Source of the DNA: a bacterium
Lineage (GTDB): Bacteria; Electryoneota; RPQS01
Assembly (NCBI GenBank): GCA_016703065.1
Contig: JADJCU010000001.1
Span: 496,001 to 560,000, forward strand
Direction of reading: 5' to 3'
Length of the DNA: 64,000 nt
Positions 42,868 through 53,194 of the stretch are shown piece by piece. Numbering within the stretch: the first letter of the stretch is position 1; every line of letters begins with the position of its first letter. Below the pieces are notes generated by a model. That model searched no databases and was not told where the DNA came from. It saw only the letters and a list, made by a program, of their open reading frames with translations. Position numbers and translations under genes: made by a program.

Positions 42868-45225
42868 TTAGCGCGTCAGGATCATCTTGCTGACAAACTC
42901 ATGGCCGCTCGCGGTCATGCGCAGGAAGTACAAACCCGTTGTAAGGTCCGTCCCATTCGCGCTCCGAGCCTGCCAATTCACCGTATGGAAACCTGCGGCA
43001 CGCGTCCCATCGAGTACCGTCGCGACTTGCTGACCTAACAGGTTGTGCACCGTCATCGTCACAGGTCCGGCACTCGGCAGATCAAAGGCAATCTCCGTCT
43101 GACCGTTGAATGGATTCGGGTAGTTGCCGCGCAGCGCATACGCCTCCGGCATCGCACTCGTCGGCGTATTTGAAAGCGCCAGGTCCAGAATGACCGGTAT
43201 CGTGATGCGGCCGGTCAAACCGTTATGGCTGATCTCGAGTTCTCCCGTGTAGACACCCGCCGCCAGACCATTCGTGTTGAATGTGACCGTCAGGAGCTCC
43301 GTGAAGCCCACCGGAATCTCGCCCGCTGCCGGTGAAACGGAAAGCCATTCGTCGGCAATCACGTCCACGGTGTATTCCCACGGACATGCGCCCGATGAGG
43401 ACAAAACGAAGTCGTATGTGTAGATGCCGCTGCCCAGCACCTCCATCGAAATCAACGTCGTCGTGGTCAAGCCTTCCGGCGCGCCGAGCATGGCGTCATA
43501 TTCCACTTCAGAGTTGTTGTTGAACATGAGATTCTCCACCGTCTGCGTGCAGTAACCGTCGGCGGAGTATTCGATGTTCCACTGGCCAACCGGCAGCCAC
43601 ATTGTATAGTAGCCGTTTGCGCCCGTCCAAACAGCCTGATTCGTCGGCGCGAAATAGACGCGGGCATTCGGAATCGGGGTCTCTTCGCTGTCGGTCACAA
43701 AGCCCTGCAGCAGACCCTCGGGGATTTCCACTCCGGTCAGGCGCAGCGTCCAATCGACCAACTGCCCCTGATCTTGGTTTGCGGCGTCATACATCACGAG
43801 CTTCCACGTGCCGCGACTCGGCTCTCCCGTAAACAGACCAAGCGCCTGTTCCGGCAGATAGCGATTCGTGAACGGCGCTACACCTGACGCGATTGACATG
43901 CCAGCCTGATCGTCCATTTGACAGCCCATCATGTTATCGCCGCTGCCGCCGTTGCGCTCCGAGAGAAGCGCGCGCTGACCCCACGGGCTTTCCAGCCACA
44001 GCACGAGGTCGCCGACATACGAATGCGTCAAGTTCCCGATCTGCACAGCCATTGTGCCAATCGTATAGTTGTCGTCAACGTAGACTTCCGCATAAACAGT
44101 ATCACGGTCCGGAATCGCCATCGGCTCCGATGCCCATTCAAAGTCCTGCACCGGAATCGATGTCACGCTGATGTTCTGCGTCGTGGTCTGATTGTTCGCG
44201 ACAACGACATTCGGAACTGTCTGCTCGACACAGCCGAACGAACGCGCCGTCAACGAATAGCTGCCCACCGGAGCCGCCGGAAAATAGAAGAATCCATTGC
44301 CGTCAGCCGATGTATATAAGTCCGTCCCTTCAATATGCACCGTCGCCTGATAAAGCGGTTGGCCATTCGTGGTCACCACACCGCCCAGTGCGCCATAGCC
44401 GCTGCGATAAAACCACACCGCATGCCCGCCCGCCGGAGAACCGCCGTTGCAAGTGTATTGCAGCGATGTGCCGCCGTTATTCTGCTGAAGACCGATCGTC
44501 TGCGAACCCGTGTACTCGCTGTACAGCATGTCTTGATACTGCAGCTTGATACTGCCATTCGCATACAGCAGCACTTCAAACGTGTAACGATCGTCCGGCG
44601 AATCCGGGAACCCGTAGTGGCCGATTTGGTCAAACTGAATCACCGCATAGTCGCCGAAATCGCGCCACGCCACGGTGTTGTTGTTGACCTGATTGCCGTC
44701 ATGATGCAGATGAAGATCGTCCCAGAACGCGCACAGCGCCGGACCGCCCAGCGAGGCCGTCGGCAGACACTGATTCAGCGAGCTGACACGGTCATCCGCA
44801 AATGTAATAAACCCGTTCGTACAGACCAGCACAATCGGATAGCTGATGCCGTAGAACGGGAATCCAAAGGACAGCTGAAGCGCCGCCGTTGCGTCGTCCG
44901 CTGACGAAAAGTCCACCCACTGCGCAAGATTGTCCCCCCGCAGCTCAATCCAATTGTAGCTGGCGGTGTCGCCATTCTGATTGTCGACGTAGTAATACCC
45001 GTAATTGTCGGGTCCGCCAACGGCGTCGATGGTCTCGTTGCCGCGCTGCTCAAACTCACGCTCGAACGGCGCAAGTTCAGCCTTCTGTTCTGCGGTCAAG
45101 CGCTCGCCCGACGCGGCAAGCTCCCACAACTCCTTGACCGTTGTGCTCGACACGGCTACTCCGGCCGACACGGTCAAGAATGCCGTCCAAACGGCAATCC
45201 GGGAAATAACGGTTGCGATCTTCAA
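42868..45225 (-). CDS. Exported protein with proprotein-convertase P domain and T9SS domain
   Basis: 785 residues from a TTG at 45225, chosen because a perfect AGGAGG lies six bases before it and the product then starts with a signal peptide (MKIATVISRIAVW...). Longer starts add an unlikely leader. In order: a conserved N-terminal domain (YGYYYVDN...SFGFPFYGISYPIVLVCTNGF, about 60-280), a carboxypeptidase-regulatory-like domain, a proprotein-convertase P domain (IGNLTHSYVGDLVLWLESPWG to GTWKLVMYDAANQDQGQLVDW), a second regulatory-like domain, a choice-of-anchor-like beta domain, and a T9SS type A domain (NYPNPFNGQTEIAF to SKMILTR). No protease catalytic domain is present. Confidence 0.88.
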   Translation of the reverse strand: MKIATVISRIAVWTAFLTVSAGVAVSSTTVKELWELAASGERLTAEQKAELAPFEREFEQRGNETIDAVGGPDNYGYYYVDNQNGDTASYNWIELRGDNLAQWVDFSSADDATAALQLSFGFPFYGISYPIVLVCTNGFITFADDRVSSLNQCLPTASLGGPALCAFWDDLHLHHDGNQVNNNTVAWRDFGDYAVIQFDQIGHYGFPDSPDDRYTFEVLLYANGSIKLQYQDMLYSEYTGSQTIGLQQNNGGTSLQYTCNGGSPAGGHAVWFYRSGYGALGGVVTTNGQPLYQATVHIEGTDLYTSADGNGFFYFPAAPVGSYSLTARSFGCVEQTVPNVVVANNQTTTQNISVTSIPVQDFEWASEPMAIPDRDTVYAEVYVDDNYTIGTMAVQIGNLTHSYVGDLVLWLESPWGQRALLSERNGGSGDNMMGCQMDDQAGMSIASGVAPFTNRYLPEQALGLFTGEPSRGTWKLVMYDAANQDQGQLVDWTLRLTGVEIPEGLLQGFVTDSEETPIPNARVYFAPTNQAVWTGANGYYTMWLPVGQWNIEYSADGYCTQTVENLMFNNNSEVEYDAMLGAPEGLTTTTLISMEVLGSGIYTYDFVLSSSGACPWEYTVDVIADEWLSVSPAAGEIPVGFTELLTVTFNTNGLAAGVYTGELEISHNGLTGRITIPVILDLALSNTPTSAMPEAYALRGNYPNPFNGQTEIAFDLPSAGPVTMTVHNLLGQQVATVLDGTRAAGFHTVNWQARSANGTDLTTGLYFLRMTASGHEFVSKMILTR

Positions 45226-45410
45226 TTTATCCTCCTGGTCAAACAGGCTAATGGGCGGTCCGCCCTGTTCATGGTCCTGATTGAACTCCGCAAAATTTTG
45301 CAGAGCGGTGCGCGACAGCACTCTATAATAAGGTATCGGCTCGAAAGCGCCGAACCTTAAACGAGAGCAGACCCTCGCACCGGCCAAAAGGAATGCAACT
45401 ATCTCTCCAC

Positions 45411-46592
45411 TTATTTCACCGGCGAACTCCTCAGAACTCGCTCATAAACCGCGATGTGATCCCGCGCCACGCGCTCCATCGTCAAATAGCTCCGCGCCCG
45501 CTTAGCTGCCGCATTTCCAAGAGTTCGCGCAAGCTCCCGATCTTCAAGTAACCGTCGCAATCTCCCCGCGAGGTCGGCGATGTTGCAAGACTGAAACACC
45601 AGCGACTCCTGACCATCACGGGCAACATCTTTACACCCCCCGGCAGATGTGACCACGCTCGGTTTGCCAAACGACATCGCTTCCACAACCACCAGCGAAA
45701 ACGCCTCCTCGATCGAGGGGATCGCGCAGATATCCGCATTGAACATATACGCCGCGCCCGATGCCTGCTCACCAAAAATATGGATTCGGTCTTTGTAGGC
45801 CGACGCCGCCCGCATCGCATGGAGCTTCTCGCGAAACAACGTATGCGCGCCGATGTCGCCGCCCGCAACGACTACATGCACATCAGGAAAATCACCCGCG
45901 AACATCTCAAATGCGGCAAGCAACTGATCAAATCCCTTGCGCTTGTCAAAGTAGCCCAGACCGGCAATAATCCGGTGCTGATCAGGGATCCCCCACTCGC
46001 GCCGCAGATTCGGCAGCGTTGCCGGGTCGACGTGATAGATTCCGCTATAGATATTCGTAATACGATGGCGTCGAATTCCCAGCAGCTCACAGTCGCGTCC
46101 CACCGCTTCCGAGCACGTTGTAATATGGTCCGCTGGCCATGTCGAATACGTGTCGCCTAAGCCGTACTTCATCATATAATAGTGTTTCAGCCACGGCCGC
46201 CGCTCCGAGTCCGGGCCATAGCCGAACTGCCGCCACGACTGATGCATCATCGCCACCCACTTGATCCCCCGTTGGCGAGGCGCAATGCGGCGCGTCAAAA
46301 GATGCGTGAGCGATAGATGCGAGTTGATCAGGTCCGGCTGATGCTCCTCGACCACTCGCGCATAGCCGCGCTCCAGATCAGCCCAGCGCTCGAACTTCGA
46401 CGGAAACGTCCGTTCCGAATCATAGGACAACAGCTTTGCCCCAAGCTGCGTCACGCGCTCCTTGTTGGCTCCCCCTTCAAGATAGAGAAGTGTCGCGTCA
46501 ACTCCCTGCGCCTGCTGCTCGCGGCACAACTGCGTTACGAAACGATACGATCCGCCCCAGTTCGCGCCGTTCATGACATGCAGCACTTTCAC
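45411..46592 (-). CDS. Glycosyltransferase family 4 type
   Basis: 393 residues, GTG start overlapping the upstream glycosyltransferase stop (GTGA). GT-B fold: N-terminal HVMNGANWGGSYRFVTQL, and C-terminal nucleotide-sugar binding region with DKRKGFDQLLAAF and the EX7E motif IEEAFSLVVVEAMSFGKP. Retaining transferase using a nucleotide-diphospho-sugar, probably for surface polysaccharide or lipid glycosylation. Donor and acceptor cannot be told. Confidence 0.92.
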   Translation of the reverse strand: MKVLHVMNGANWGGSYRFVTQLCREQQAQGVDATLLYLEGGANKERVTQLGAKLLSYDSERTFPSKFERWADLERGYARVVEEHQPDLINSHLSLTHLLTRRIAPRQRGIKWVAMMHQSWRQFGYGPDSERRPWLKHYYMMKYGLGDTYSTWPADHITTCSEAVGRDCELLGIRRHRITNIYSGIYHVDPATLPNLRREWGIPDQHRIIAGLGYFDKRKGFDQLLAAFEMFAGDFPDVHVVVAGGDIGAHTLFREKLHAMRAASAYKDRIHIFGEQASGAAYMFNADICAIPSIEEAFSLVVVEAMSFGKPSVVTSAGGCKDVARDGQESLVFQSCNIADLAGRLRRLLEDRELARTLGNAAAKRARSYLTMERVARDHIAVYERVLRSSPVK

Positions 46593-47491
46593 GCCGTAAG
46601 ACCCTTCACATAGGCCGCCCGCTCATTCAGCGCCCCCCTCAGCCGAATCCGGTGCCGTTCACTGAATAGCGCCAACGGAGCGAGCAGCGCTATTCGTACC
46701 AATAGTGCGCGCTTCATCTGGCGACGCACCTCCTCGTATCCCCGCGCGCCATCCCACTTCCTATAATAGTTCATCGCGCTCGTCGCATGAATCACCCGCG
46801 TGCGCGGCAGATTCCGGCTCATCGTCGTTGACAGATGATGCTCAACCTCCGCCTCTTGCACAACGTGAATCTCGTAGCCTGCCTCCTTCACCCGCCGACA
46901 CCAATCCACCTCTTCAAAAAACACAAAGAACCGCTCATCTATCAGGCCGATCTTGCGATACGCTTCACGCGAAATCATCAGACAGCTTCCTTCAACCTGA
47001 TCCACCGCGTCGAGCGTCTCGACCGCCAACTCACCATAGAGATAGCTATTGAGCGTCCGCGTATTCGGAAACACCCGCCACACCGGAATACACTCTATAA
47101 CAAGATCACGCACCGTGGGAAATCGTCGCGCTGCGCGATAAGGCACTCCCGCACTCGTCAGCATCCGCGCTCCAACAATACCCCAGTGCGGATTGGCGGC
47201 TAACTTATTATACATCCGCCCCAATGCGTAAGGCCGTACAATCGTGTCGGGATTCAGCAACAGGTGCGCGGTGTCCTGCGCGACTTTGATCCCGGCGTTG
47301 CAGGCCACGCCAAAGCCGCGATTCTCACCTAATAGGACAACTTTGACGTCGGGGAACTGAGACTTAATCGACTCGACCGATCCGTCCGACGATCCGTTGT
47401 CCGCCACGATCACGTCAAATGGAATGCCCTGCTCGGTCTCGGTCAACGACCGAAGGCACGGAAGCACGTCTTTTCCATTATTATAGTTCAC
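46589..47491 (-). CDS. Glycosyltransferase family 2 (rhamnosyltransferase-like), start disturbed
   Basis: 300 residues as annotated from GTG 47491. GT-A fold: FDVIVADNGSSDGSVE, NRGFGVACNAGI, LLLNPDTIV (DxD-like), EGSCLMISREAYRKIGLIDERFFVFFEEVDWCRR. It resembles dTDP-rhamnosyl transferases of the WbbL type. The first beta strand, normally xSVIIVNYN, is encoded in the same frame upstream (VLSVIIVNYNNG), but no ATG, GTG or TTG occurs between it and the stop at 47543-47545. An ATG lies at 47535-47537 in another frame, so another indel probably hides the true start. Confidence 0.85.
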   Translation of the reverse strand: MNYNNGKDVLPCLRSLTETEQGIPFDVIVADNGSSDGSVESIKSQFPDVKVVLLGENRGFGVACNAGIKVAQDTAHLLLNPDTIVRPYALGRMYNKLAANPHWGIVGARMLTSAGVPYRAARRFPTVRDLVIECIPVWRVFPNTRTLNSYLYGELAVETLDAVDQVEGSCLMISREAYRKIGLIDERFFVFFEEVDWCRRVKEAGYEIHVVQEAEVEHHLSTTMSRNLPRTRVIHATSAMNYYRKWDGARGYEEVRRQMKRALLVRIALLAPLALFSERHRIRLRGALNERAAYVKGLTA

Positions 47492-47545
47492 AATAATGAC
47501 GGATAATACCGGAGCAGCTGTAGTCTCCTGGGGCCATAACTGTCA

Positions 47546-47818
47546 ATTCTCAAGGGACTTGTTTCAAAAGCTCACGCAAGTTAGCCATTTCTCGCGCCCC
47601 CCGCAAGCTACACAGAGTTCGACTATCTGCGTAAACCTCGGCTTATGGAGCGGAGGTTGCGCTGTGAGATGCGTTGTGAGCACCGCAGCTGTGCGCTGAT
47701 TACGACCTAAGTCGCATAAATATATGCAGTAAACTGGCAGGAATGTTGCGCAGTCTAAGAGTCGGAGGGCTAACTTTGCCCGCTTCGACTCACCCGAACT
47801 GTCAAGGATTTCCTGTTT
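47546..47818 (+). other. Intergenic region between glycosyltransferases and chemotaxis operon
   Basis: About 270 bases with no convincing gene. It must hold the divergent promoters. I see only an AT-rich patch (ATAAATATAT near 47716-47726) that might be a -10 region, with no clear -35 and no sigma28-type flagellar promoter. Confidence 0.4.
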
Positions 47819-48069
47819 GTGTCCAAACGTGCGTTGATCTGCGACGATGATCGGCTCTTTCTGCCTTGGCTGACCCGCCTACTCCTCGAGTGGGGGTGGG
47901 ATGTTGACGCGGTCTCCACTATCGGGGAGTCCTCACAGCAACGCTCAGTCGCACCCTCGAGGATGCCGGAAGAACCGGCTACCGAACCGCGTGTGAAGAT
48001 ATTCTGTTCGAAATTCGCTCCGAAATTGAGAAGGCATCCTATTCTAATGAGTGGAGTGCCGACTCGTGA
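47819..48069 (+). CDS. Short receiver-like protein, probably one-base frameshift
   Basis: GTG start with AAGGA upstream. The first 35 residues (SKRALICDDDRLFLPWLTRL) resemble the start of a response-regulator receiver domain, including the acidic pocket. As sequenced the frame runs into unnatural sequence. Adding one G to the run at 47924-47927 gives VLTATLSRTLEDAGRTGYR to SYSNEWSADS, stop at 48067-48069, overlapping the next gene by GTGA as elsewhere in this operon. The repaired product of about 83 residues is too short for a full receiver and lacks a phospho-acceptor Asp. Function unknown. Confidence 0.5.
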
Positions 48070-50604
48070 ATCTGTACCTATTCGCAATCCTTAGGCACAT
48101 GAGCAATCTGTCTCAGATTTCACAGGAAGTCCTGCTCCTTAGTCCCGGCGATGCCGACGCAAAACGGATTGCCGCGTTGCTCGAAGAGCTCGCCGCAAAC
48201 TCCGGGATTTCCGAGAGCGGACGCAGCGCCGCGAAGAAAGCCGCCACGCTCGCTAAGAAGCTCGCCTCAAAGAAGGCCACGGCGGGCGACCTGGACTCCC
48301 TGCTCGAGCTGCTGGCCAAAATGGAAAACCAGGAATACGATTCCGCTGCAACCTCAGTGACGAACGACCTCGTTGCCGAGTATCTGGCCGCGCAGGATTC
48401 CGTCCTCGAAGACTTCGAGGAACTCGCGCTTAACCTCGAACAGAAGGGCGCCGAAGGCTTGCGCGCACTCCGTAGGCAGGTGCATACGTGGAAAGGGGAA
48501 GCTGGAATTATCGGAGCCGATGCTTTGGCCAAACCGCTGCACATCATCGAAGATGCGCTCGATCAGGTGCTGCCGGAGCAGTACGCGGCTGTGAGTGACG
48601 CTATGCTCGAACTGAAGGATTTGGTAGCAAATTCAATTGCCAATCTGAAACAAGGAAAACCGGCAGGCTTTGATCCGGAAAGCGTACTCACAATATTCAA
48701 AGGCGCCCCGGACGTGCCTCGGGCTCCCGACCCTGCCCCTGTAGCTGCTGCCGTGCCGGTCGCGCAGCCGCAAGCCGCACCGCTTCCAAATACTGCTGAC
48801 GGCTTCTTCGTCATTCAGGACGGCGTTGATGTCGAACTGGTCGGAGAATTCCGCGCCGAGTCCGAAGAGCATTTCGCCAACATCGAAGTTGGCCTGATGA
48901 ATCTCGAGAACGACCCAAGTGATGCGGAGTCGGTCAACAACGTCTTCCGCGCCTTCCACACCGTGAAGGGGGTCGCCAGCTTCGTCGGTGTAAACTATAT
49001 TACCGAACTTGCTCATAAGGCCGAAAACCTGCTTGACCGCGTGCGCAAGGGGGACGCTTGTTCCCGACGGACCGTTCGTTGATCTGGTGTTCGAATCGAT
49101 GGACCTCTTGCGCCGCATGGTGCAGAATCTCGCTAACGCGATCGCTGAAGGCCGCTATGCAATTCCCGCGAACTACGCTAATCTGCTGTATCGGCTCGAA
49201 CATCCGGAGGAATTGACCGGCGCGGTGCGCGCTGCCGACAAACCGGCCGAACCGAAAGTTGAAGAGGCTGAGTCAGAGCCGCAGCAGGATACTCAACAGC
49301 CCGCAGAGCTGCCGCAGCCGTCCTTCACCACGCCGGAACCGGCCACGCAACGCGAACCTGCCGCGAAGACAGATACTCCCTCGTCCGCGACTCCTACTGC
49401 CGATGCGACCGTCAAAGTCAATATGTCCCGCTTGGATAATCTCATCAATATGGTCGGCGAACTTGTCATCTCGCAGGCCATGGTGAGTCAGGACCCCGAT
49501 ATTCTGCTGTCGGCAAATCGTAAACTCACGCAAAACGTCGCGCAGCTCGCCAAAATTACCCGCTCGCTCCAGGAGCTCGCGCTCTCGATGCGAATGGTCT
49601 CCGTCAAAGCGACGTTCCAGAAGATGGCTCGCCTCGTGCGCGACGTCGCGCGAAAGTCGAACAAGCTCGTCGAGTTCGAGATGGTCGGTGACGAAACCGA
49701 GCTTGACCGCAACGTTGTCGAGGCAATTGCCGATCCGCTCGTTCACATGGTGCGCAACGCCGTCGACCACGGGATTGAGCCTGCGGAGGTCCGGCAGCAA
49801 AACGGCAAACCGCGCTTCGGCACGGTGACGTTGTGCGCTGCGCATGAAGGCGGTTCCGTTGTGATTACCTTGCGCGACAACGGCCGCGGACTCAATCGCG
49901 ACAAAATTATTGCCAAAGCAGTTGAACGTGGGCTTGTTGATCCCGGCGCGCAGCTCTCCGACCGCGATATTCATAACCTGATCTTCCTCCCCGGTTTCTC
50001 GACCGCCGACAAAGTCACCGACGTATCGGGCCGAGGCGTCGGTATGGACGTGGTTCGTACCAACATTGAGAAGTTGCGCGGGTCCGTCGAAATTGACTCC
50101 GTCGCCGGATAGGGCAGCATGTTCCGCATTCGCCTTCCGCTCACCCTCTCAATTATCGACGGTATGGTCATGCGCGTCGGCTCACAGCGCTTCATCATCC
50201 CGACCATCACCATCACGGAGTCCTTCCGCCCGCTGCCGAAGGATATCGTCACTGTGCACGGTCGAGGAGAAATGGTTGCGTTGCGCGGAAATTTGCTCCC
50301 CGTGTGCCGTCTGCATTCCATCTTTAATATTCAAGACGCTGAAGTCCACTCCGCTGACTGTATCATGATTGTCGCCGAAGCCAAGTCCAACCGCGTGGCC
50401 ATCATGGCCGATGCGCTGGTCGGACAGCAACAGGTAGTCATAAAGTCGCTCGGCAAACTCTTCGACGGCATGGACGGCGTCGCCGGATGCGCGATCCTGG
50501 GCGATGGACGCATCAGTCTTATCCTCGACATCGAAGGGTTGTTGAGCGTGAGCAGGCAATCGGCATCCATTCCAGTCTCTGCCTATGAAGGAGACCCCGC
50601 GTGA
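48066..50604 (+). CDS. cheA: Chemotaxis histidine kinase CheA, broken by an indel and a TAG codon
   Basis: About 845 residues when repaired. In order: an Ala/Lys-rich N-terminus, a first Hpt domain (phospho-His in VHTWKGEAGI), a Pro/Ala linker, a second Hpt (RAFHTVKGVASF), an acidic linker, the dimerisation helix (MSRLDNLINMVGELVIS), the ATPase domain (HMVRNAVDHGIE, DNGRGLN, GFSTADKVTDVSGRGVGMDVV) and a CheW-like domain (IDGMVMRVGSQRFIIP). Break 1: one extra G in the run 49049-49053; removal restores RKGTLVPDGPFVD. Break 2: TAG at 50110-50112 where relatives have Gln (VAG-Q-GSMFRIRLPL). Start GTG 48066 (GTGA overlap) or ATG 48099. Confidence 0.9.
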
Positions 50605-51452
50605 AACACGCGTCATCAGATGCAGCAATGACCGGTGGACTGAAGATCAGCGATTCTGAGTTCCAGAAGGCTGCCGATCTGGTCAAATCGCTCGCCGGAA
50701 TTCACCTGACTGACGGCAAACGCGAACTCGTCAGCGCGCGCCTCGCAAAACGCCTGCGCGCGCTCAACTTGACAACGCTTTCACAGTACCTCGACGTCGT
50801 CCGTGAAGACAAAACGCAGGATGAGTTGGTCATGATGCTCGACGCGCTGACCACAAACCTGACCAGCTTCTGGCGCGAGTCCGATCACTTCGACTATCTT
50901 GTCGAAAAACTCCTCCCAAAGTATGAAGCGGTTGGACAAAGCGAAATCCGCGGCTGGTCCGCCGGGTGTTCGACCGGCGAGGAACCGTACGGTCTCGCAA
51001 TGCTTATCCTCGGTAATCTGAGAAACCCGCGCGGAACGAGCCTGCGAATTCTCGCGACCGACCTTTCGACCCGCGTGCTGGACACTGCAAAGCGCGGCAA
51101 ATATGGCGAAGAGCGAATCAAAAACATTCCGCCGGACCTGCTCAAGAAGTTCATGGCCGCCGAAAATACCCCCACCGGCACGCTCTACTCTGTATCTCAA
51201 GAGATCAGGTCCGCCGTCACCTTCGGCCGCCTCAATCTGATGGAGCTGTGGCCGATGTCGGGTCCGTTTGATTTCATCTTCTGCCGCAACGTTATGATCT
51301 ATTGTGACAAGCCCACTCAGCGCACGCTCATTGAGCGCTTCGGCAAACTGCTCAAAAGCGGCGGAACTCTGTTCGTCGGACACTCCGAGAGTCTCGCAGG
51401 TGTGCAGCACAATTTCAAGTATGTTCGCCCAACGATATACGAAAAACCGTGA
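50601..51452 (+). CDS. cheR: Chemotaxis methyltransferase CheR
   Basis: 283 residues. Methylates glutamates on chemoreceptors using S-adenosylmethionine. The N-terminal helical CheR domain (about 15-80) is followed by the Rossmann domain: TNLTSFWRESDHF, the SAM loop RGWSAGCSTGEEPYGLAM, FDFIFCRNVMIY, and GTLFVGHSESL. The GTG start overlaps the cheA stop (GTGA). Confidence 0.96.
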   Translation: MKHASSDAAMTGGLKISDSEFQKAADLVKSLAGIHLTDGKRELVSARLAKRLRALNLTTLSQYLDVVREDKTQDELVMMLDALTTNLTSFWRESDHFDYLVEKLLPKYEAVGQSEIRGWSAGCSTGEEPYGLAMLILGNLRNPRGTSLRILATDLSTRVLDTAKRGKYGEERIKNIPPDLLKKFMAAENTPTGTLYSVSQEIRSAVTFGRLNLMELWPMSGPFDFIFCRNVMIYCDKPTQRTLIERFGKLLKSGGTLFVGHSESLAGVQHNFKYVRPTIYEKP

Positions 51453-51952
51453 GTATTTTAACCGCAACTGACGCCAAGCGTCACATCGTTGGCGTGGCTG
51501 ACATGAAGGTGGCAAAAGGCCCCGGAAATGTCATCGTTACGCACGCGCTCGGATCATGCATCGGTGTTACAATGCATGATCCGGTCGCGCACGTCGGCGG
51601 CATGATTCACTTCATGCTCCCCGACTCAACTGTAAACCCGTCGCGCGCCGAAGGCAATCCGTTCATGTTTGCGGACACCGGGCTGCCCTTGTTCCTGCAA
51701 AAAATGCTGGCCGCCGGCGCCGCCAAGTCTCGACTTATCGTCAAGGCTGCCGGCGGAGCGCAGTTTGTTGATCATAAAGACTTCTTCGCCATCGGAAAGC
51801 GAAACTACACGGCCATGCGCAAAATCTTCTGGAAAGAGGGACTTTTGTGCAAAAGCGAAAACGTAGGGGGCACCATTTCGCGCACACTCTATCTTGACAT
51901 CTCAAGCGGCCGCGTTTGGTTCACAAACAGCGGGCAGGAGGTTGATGTATGA
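51449..51952 (+). CDS. cheD: Chemoreceptor glutamine deamidase CheD
   Basis: 167 residues. Deamidates receptor glutamines and can modulate CheC/CheX-type phosphatases. Catalytic motif THALGSCIGVTMHDP (Cys) followed by His in GGMIHFMLP; a Thr/Ser third residue is likely downstream. Length normal. GTGA and ATGA junctions on either side. Confidence 0.95.
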   Translation: MSILTATDAKRHIVGVADMKVAKGPGNVIVTHALGSCIGVTMHDPVAHVGGMIHFMLPDSTVNPSRAEGNPFMFADTGLPLFLQKMLAAGAAKSRLIVKAAGGAQFVDHKDFFAIGKRNYTAMRKIFWKEGLLCKSENVGGTISRTLYLDISSGRVWFTNSGQEVDV

Positions 51953-52827
51953 TCTCTATCGCCGCGATCTCGCTGGACATTGAACGGCTTGATCCGATTT
52001 CCGCCGTTGTGCCGCGTCTGGCAAGCGTCATCACCAATGAAGCCGCGGGCCTCGAAGACATCGTCCGCGTCATCGAGTATGATCCGGCGTTGACAGCCAA
52101 CGCAATCCACCTCGCGAATTCAGCCTATTTCTCGCTGGCCACCCCGGTCACAACCGTTCGCGAAGCCGTGCAACAGATCGGCGCTGGACGCATATTGCAG
52201 GATGCTGTCGGACGGGAGGTCGGTCCACGCTTTCTGCGCGCGCTGCCGACCTATGAACTGGAAGAACTCGAATTCTGGAGGCACTCCGTGGCCGCCGCAA
52301 CCGCTGCCTCGCTGCTGCCGCGCTACGCAAATGTCTCCATTCCGCAGGTCGTCTTCACAGCCGCGCTGCTCCATGATCTCGGAAAACTGATCATCGCGCG
52401 AAACATCGATGAAGAGGGCCGACAGGAAATCAAGCGAGTGGTTGCCGAACAACACTTGACTTACGTGCAGGCTGAACGCTATGTCCTCGGTTTTGATCAC
52501 GCGCAGATTGGGGGACTCGTCGCCCGCCGTTGGCGGTTCCCCGAAGAACTGACCAATTGCATTACATGGCATCACCAGCCGCGCAGAAAAGGAGCGGCCA
52601 TGCCCGCGTTAGATGCCGTGCACGTGGCAAATGCCGTTGCCAAGACGATTGGTGTCGGACTCGGAGTCGAAGGCATGAACATGAGTATTAACACCGAGGC
52701 TGTCATTGCATTGGGGTTGACCAACGAATCGCTGGAAGCGTTGTGCGCACAGACTCTGCTCGAGTTACCCCAGACACTTGAACTTTTTGAGGACGTCCAT
52801 AGTGGCATACAACATTCTAATCATTGA
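51949..52827 (+). CDS. HDOD domain protein
   Basis: 292 residues. HDOD domains are degenerate HD phosphohydrolases found in signalling proteins. Seen: LASVITNEAAGLEDIVRVIEYDPALTANAIHLANSA, the ALLHDLGKLI segment (which here keeps His-Asp) and WHHQP. Embedded in the chemotaxis operon, it may link motility to second-messenger or stress signals. Catalytic activity cannot be assumed. Confidence 0.92.
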   Translation: MISIAAISLDIERLDPISAVVPRLASVITNEAAGLEDIVRVIEYDPALTANAIHLANSAYFSLATPVTTVREAVQQIGAGRILQDAVGREVGPRFLRALPTYELEELEFWRHSVAAATAASLLPRYANVSIPQVVFTAALLHDLGKLIIARNIDEEGRQEIKRVVAEQHLTYVQAERYVLGFDHAQIGGLVARRWRFPEELTNCITWHHQPRRKGAAMPALDAVHVANAVAKTIGVGLGVEGMNMSINTEAVIALGLTNESLEALCAQTLLELPQTLELFEDVHSGIQHSNH

Positions 52828-53194
52828 TGACTCCGCGCTGACGCGGACGGTTATGGAGCGCACGGTGCGCATGTGCGGTGTGGATATCAACGAAATCCGC
52901 ACCGCGGCTCATGGCAAAGAGGCTTTGGAGGTATTGGATTCGTTCTGGCCCGATCTCGTCTTCTGCGACATTAACATGCCTGTGATGGACGGATTGCAGT
53001 TCATTCAAGCCTTGCAAAACAGTGACGACTGGCGAGACCTGCCCGTTGTGATCGTTTCCACCGAAGGCAGCGAAACGCGCATGGAGGAGCTCCGCCGCAG
53101 CGGCGTGCAAGGCTATATTCGCAAGCCCTTCGCACCCGAAGAAGTGGCAGCCATGATTCAACAGGTCTTGGGAGCGACCAGCAATGCCCGATAA
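52802..53194 (+). CDS. cheY: Chemotaxis response regulator CheY
   Basis: 130 residues, single receiver domain, GTG start at 52802 (GTG-GCA-TAC), 26 bases before the HDOD stop. Acidic pocket NILIIDDSA, phospho-acceptor Asp in LVFCDINMPVMDG, conserved Thr/Ser (VIVSTEGSE) and Lys (YIRKPFAP). Phosphorylated by CheA, it acts on the flagellar or other motor switch. Confidence 0.93.
   Translation: MAYNILIIDDSALTRTVMERTVRMCGVDINEIRTAAHGKEALEVLDSFWPDLVFCDINMPVMDGLQFIQALQNSDDWRDLPVVIVSTEGSETRMEELRRSGVQGYIRKPFAPEEVAAMIQQVLGATSNAR

Noticed and set aside
50110..50112. TAG as pyrrolysine codon
   Set aside because: Relatives have Gln at this site, no pyl genes are visible, and the change is explained by one transition or a base error.
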